From NCBI GenBank assembly GCA_038234045.1, contig JBBSUX010000043.1:1-16751 (forward strand): DNA of 16,751 nucleotides, read 5' to 3'. The DNA comes from JBBSUX01 sp038234045 (GTDB lineage Bacteria; Pseudomonadota; Gammaproteobacteria; Burkholderiales; Burkholderiaceae_C). The notes under the pieces are model-generated. The model ran no database searches. It saw nothing but the letters and a program-made list of their open reading frames with translations, and was not told the DNA's origin. The position numbers were made by a program, and so were the translations under genes. Below, piece after piece: positions 14,543-16,751 of this stretch (positions within the stretch are counted from its first letter, which is position 1; every line of letters begins with the position of its first letter).

Positions 14543-15841
14543 TCAGGGGGGCGGCGGCCGCCGCTTCATAGCCTCAATCGTCGCCAGGTCAAGCTGGCTG
14601 GAAGCAGACTTGACCTCGTCGAGCGACATCTTGTGACCTGTCACCTCCACCACCACTCCGTTGCGCAATGTGGTCGTGTACTGGGCCAGGGAACCGTCCT
14701 TGCGATAGTTTTCATGCAGGGTGCGGCCGCCTTCCTGCCAAGTGCGCTCCTTGGTTGCGCTGTCTTCCCGCTCACCCTGAACGGCTGCGCCAGCCTGTGC
14801 CATCAGCTTGCTCATGTTTCCCAGGTCAATGAGCTCGATGCGCATTTGCATCTCGCCGGACTTGTATTCGGCGCGCGCGTTACTCGTCACCATCCCCTTC
14901 ACCCGGCCGCCCTGCATCTGGATTTCTGTGCGGGTGAAAGTACCCAGCTTCTCCGGGAGTGAGGCCTTGAGCGCCGCAGCGGGCACAGCTCCCGAAACGG
15001 GGTCGCCACCGGTCACAGGCGGAGTTCCGCCCGGTGCAACGCCCGAAGCCGCCGCTGTTGTTCCAGCAGCAGTTTCACTGGCGGCAGCGGACGCTGCTTC
15101 CGCGGATTTGGCTGCCGCTGAAGCGTCGGATGTGGCTGCCTCCTGGCGGGCGCTTGCTGCTTCGATCCGCTCTGCCGCAACATCGAGCTTTTTCGATGCT
15201 TCGGCGACCTGCGCTGTTGCAGCGGCTGCTCCCAAACCGGAAACCCCGCCATTGCCCATTGCCATCTCCCGGACGGCGTAATGCGTGACGGCCGAGGAAA
15301 TCAGCAGACTGGTCACGGCTCCCGCGAGCACGACAGCAGCCGTATAGGGAATCGTCTTTCGATGGCTGCTCCCCATGAGCACGGGCAGCCCCATGAAGAT
15401 GGTGTACGCGCTGTACAAAGCGACGATTCCGGCCAGCACCGCAAGTGCCGGCAGGGCGAAGAAAACGCTTCCGAGCCAGGCGGCTGTGCCTCCATAACCC
15501 ACGAGAGCGAGTGCCGCCCGCCCATTGCCTCGCCCACCGAAGGTCGGCGCCACCGTCCGGGTGATCCACGCCACCAGCAGCGTTGCCAGCACAGCCGCGA
15601 CGTAGACAAAAACAATCACCGGAACGCCCTGTTGCCAAGGCAAACGAACCACATCCACTGCGCCGGCGGAGCGCCAGCCGACCACACACAGCCCGATGCC
15701 GACAGCGAGCGCCGGAATCAGCGCCAACGGCAGGACGTGCCGGATCAGGATGCTGCCGAAAGATGGCGCTTCATCAGCAATGCGTAACCACGCCGCTCGA
15801 GGTTGGAGGAGCAAATTCTGGATGCGGGAAATCAAACGCAT
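14543..15841 (-). CDS. Yip1-domain (YIP1 family) membrane protein with coiled-coil linker and soluble C-terminal domain
   Basis: This 432-aa protein has three parts. Residues 1-190 are a Yip1-type membrane domain with about five hydrophobic segments (~36-55, ~73-93, ~110-130, ~133-154 and ~166-187), beginning with the typical N-terminal RIQNLLLQPRAAWLRIADE. Residues ~200-290 are an Ala/Glu/Ser-rich stretch with heptad-like character (VAEASKKLDVAAERIEAASA and beyond), passing into a Pro/Gly linker. Residues ~293-425 form a soluble domain (LGTFTRTEIQMQGGRVKGMV, then YKSGEMQMRIELIDLGNMSK, then LRNGVVVEVTGHKMSLDEVK) and the protein ends in four Pro residues. The bacterial function of the family is not known. 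The ATG at 15841 lacks a clear ribosome binding site. A GATAAT -10-like box lies at 15870-15875 (minus strand) with a poor -35. Confidence 0.75.
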   Translation of the reverse strand: MRLISRIQNLLLQPRAAWLRIADEAPSFGSILIRHVLPLALIPALAVGIGLCVVGWRSAGAVDVVRLPWQQGVPVIVFVYVAAVLATLLVAWITRTVAPTFGGRGNGRAALALVGYGGTAAWLGSVFFALPALAVLAGIVALYSAYTIFMGLPVLMGSSHRKTIPYTAAVVLAGAVTSLLISSAVTHYAVREMAMGNGGVSGLGAAAATAQVAEASKKLDVAAERIEAASARQEAATSDASAAAKSAEAASAAASETAAGTTAAASGVAPGGTPPVTGGDPVSGAVPAAALKASLPEKLGTFTRTEIQMQGGRVKGMVTSNARAEYKSGEMQMRIELIDLGNMSKLMAQAGAAVQGEREDSATKERTWQEGGRTLHENYRKDGSLAQYTTTLRNGVVVEVTGHKMSLDEVKSASSQLDLATIEAMKRRPPPP

Positions 15842-15920
15842 GGGTCAATCACAACAAGTCAGGACAATCATTATCTTGGTCAAGTGGCGCGCCCTGAAAG
15901 TTCCAGCAGATTTCAGATAT

Positions 15921-15945
15921 AAAAAGTAGCCGAGACGATTCCCGG
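15921..15945 (-). terminator. Candidate intrinsic terminator after the PlsC gene
   Basis: On the minus strand CCGGG (complement of 15941-15945) pairs with CTCGG (complement of 15930-15934; one G-U pair) around a 6-base loop. After three bases a CTTTTT run follows (complement of 15921-15926). It lies about 53 bases after the PlsC stop. The stem is short, so termination may be partial. Confidence 0.42.
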
Positions 15946-15997
15946 GTGAGCGCAATCAGCTCCTTTTGGTGTAGCAATGTGTTTCTGAGAAAGTTGA

Positions 15998-16751
15998 TCA
16001 CTGACCCGGTATTTCATGGGGATCCTCCCGCACGTGATCGCCATTTTCGTCAGCATTGCGGCTACGGTGCCGACAGAGCACAGCAACCTCGGCATGCAGA
16101 TCGGATGACCAGCTGCGCCGGGCCCGGCCGTCGGCATGCGAAAGTGCACCGAAGCACATCTCTGCCCGAATCGGTCCCGCGCCCAGCATGCGCCAGATCG
16201 AGCCCATGAGGCTGTCGTCACCCACATAGTTGGCTGCGGCGCTCGGCTGATGCGTTGCTGCGTCGACGAAGCGGATGCCCACCGGCTGCGCAGGTGCGCC
16301 GGCAATCAGGGGAGCCTGCAGCAGATTTGCATGAAACGGCAACAGCGAACGACCATCACCCGTCGTGCCCTCGGGAAACACCGCTAGCACCGCTCCGGCA
16401 CGCAGGGCCTCGGCCATGGTCTGCGTCATCCGCAAGGCATCGCGTCGTTGGCGACGCTCGATGAACAGCGTACCAGCTCCCGCGACCACAGCGCCGATCA
16501 GAGGCCAGCTCCGGATATCTGACTTGGCGACGAAACGCGCTGGCCGGGCGGCCAGAATCACAAGAATATCGAGCCACGAGGTGTGATTGGCGACCAGCAG
16601 CAGCGGCCCCTGCATGGTCACATCACCGTGCGTTGCTACGCTGACTTCGAGGATTTCCAGCAATTGGCGCGCCCACTCCTGGGTGCAGGCGTCGCGCTGA
16701 TCGGATGACCAGCCGGGAAAGCGCCGGCGCAGGATCCAGAGTCCGCGCACC
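15998..16751 (-). CDS. plsC: 1-acyl-sn-glycerol-3-phosphate acyltransferase (partial, N-terminus outside window)
   Basis: About 250 residues of a PlsC-type acyltransferase are visible. They carry the catalytic HX4D motif NHTSWLD (His56 and Asp61 of the visible part), the RFVAKSDIRSWPLIG block, the substrate-binding FPEGTTGDG block (125-133) and the PVGIRF segment near 156. The enzyme acylates lysophosphatidic acid to phosphatidic acid at the inner membrane. The family normally begins with a hydrophobic N-terminal segment. The window edge cuts the gene before it, so the GTG at 16750 is probably an internal Val codon, not the start. The last ~35 residues are polar and charged (Arg/Asp/Glu/His-rich) and resemble no motif I know. 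A candidate terminator follows before the Yip1-like gene. Confidence 0.85.
   Translation of the reverse strand, partial: VRGLWILRRRFPGWSSDQRDACTQEWARQLLEILEVSVATHGDVTMQGPLLLVANHTSWLDILVILAARPARFVAKSDIRSWPLIGAVVAGAGTLFIERRQRRDALRMTQTMAEALRAGAVLAVFPEGTTGDGRSLLPFHANLLQAPLIAGAPAQPVGIRFVDAATHQPSAAANYVGDDSLMGSIWRMLGAGPIRAEMCFGALSHADGRARRSWSSDLHAEVAVLCRHRSRNADENGDHVREDPHEIPGQ

Overview
The window is GC-rich DNA from a betaproteobacterium, most likely Burkholderiales and probably Comamonadaceae or a close relative. The evidence is a TamB with long Pro/Ala/Ser-rich insertions, a tripartite tricarboxylate transporter (TTT) with a Bug-type receptor, an I78 inhibitor lipoprotein, and an Azoarcus/Agrobacterium-style group I intron in a tRNA. 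The family-level assignment is inference. Nearly every base is assigned to a gene or a short spacer. I see no insertion sequence, integrase, CRISPR array or rRNA.

Layout. (1) 1-5154 (+): the end of tamA, then tamB, the envelope translocation and assembly module. (2) 5191-5952 (-): a GntR/HutC-type repressor, divergent from (3) 6248-12810 (+): a seven-gene catabolic operon of suyA, suyB, a TTT receptor (TctC), large membrane subunit (TctA) and small membrane subunit (TctB), an slcC-like D-2-hydroxyacid dehydrogenase and a comC-like Ldh_2 dehydrogenase. (4) 12846-13166 (-): a tRNA-Arg(CCU) gene split after anticodon position 36 by a 245-nt self-splicing group I intron. (5) 13225-14339 (-): three small envelope or secreted proteins (I78-type lipoprotein, Ala/Gly-rich secreted protein, 84-aa single-span membrane protein). 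(6) 14543-15841 (-): a Yip1-domain membrane protein with a long soluble tail. (7) 15998-16751 (-): a PlsC acyltransferase whose N-terminus lies beyond the window.

How the genes work together. The operon matches the gene set known for 3-sulfolactate degradation in Chromohalobacter salexigens. A TTT system imports sulfolactate. The SlcC-type enzyme oxidises (S)-sulfolactate to sulfopyruvate, and the ComC-type enzyme reduces sulfopyruvate to (R)-sulfolactate. SuyAB then cleaves (R)-sulfolactate to pyruvate and sulfite. The divergent GntR protein is the obvious candidate regulator. SuyAB is homologous to altronate dehydratase, so the substrate is an inference from the full gene set, not from one protein. 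No sulfite oxidase or sulfite exporter gene is present, so the fate of sulfite must be encoded elsewhere.

The most striking item is the group I intron. The P, Q, R and S core, the P2-P9 helices, a terminal G and exact tRNA exon boundaries are all readable, and it carries no endonuclease gene. The host tRNA also has C instead of U at position 55 of the T-loop. Secondary points of interest are two perfect stem-loops between suyB and the receptor gene, a palindrome and promoter in the divergent regulatory region, and an AT-rich repeat-like patch absorbed in frame into tamB.
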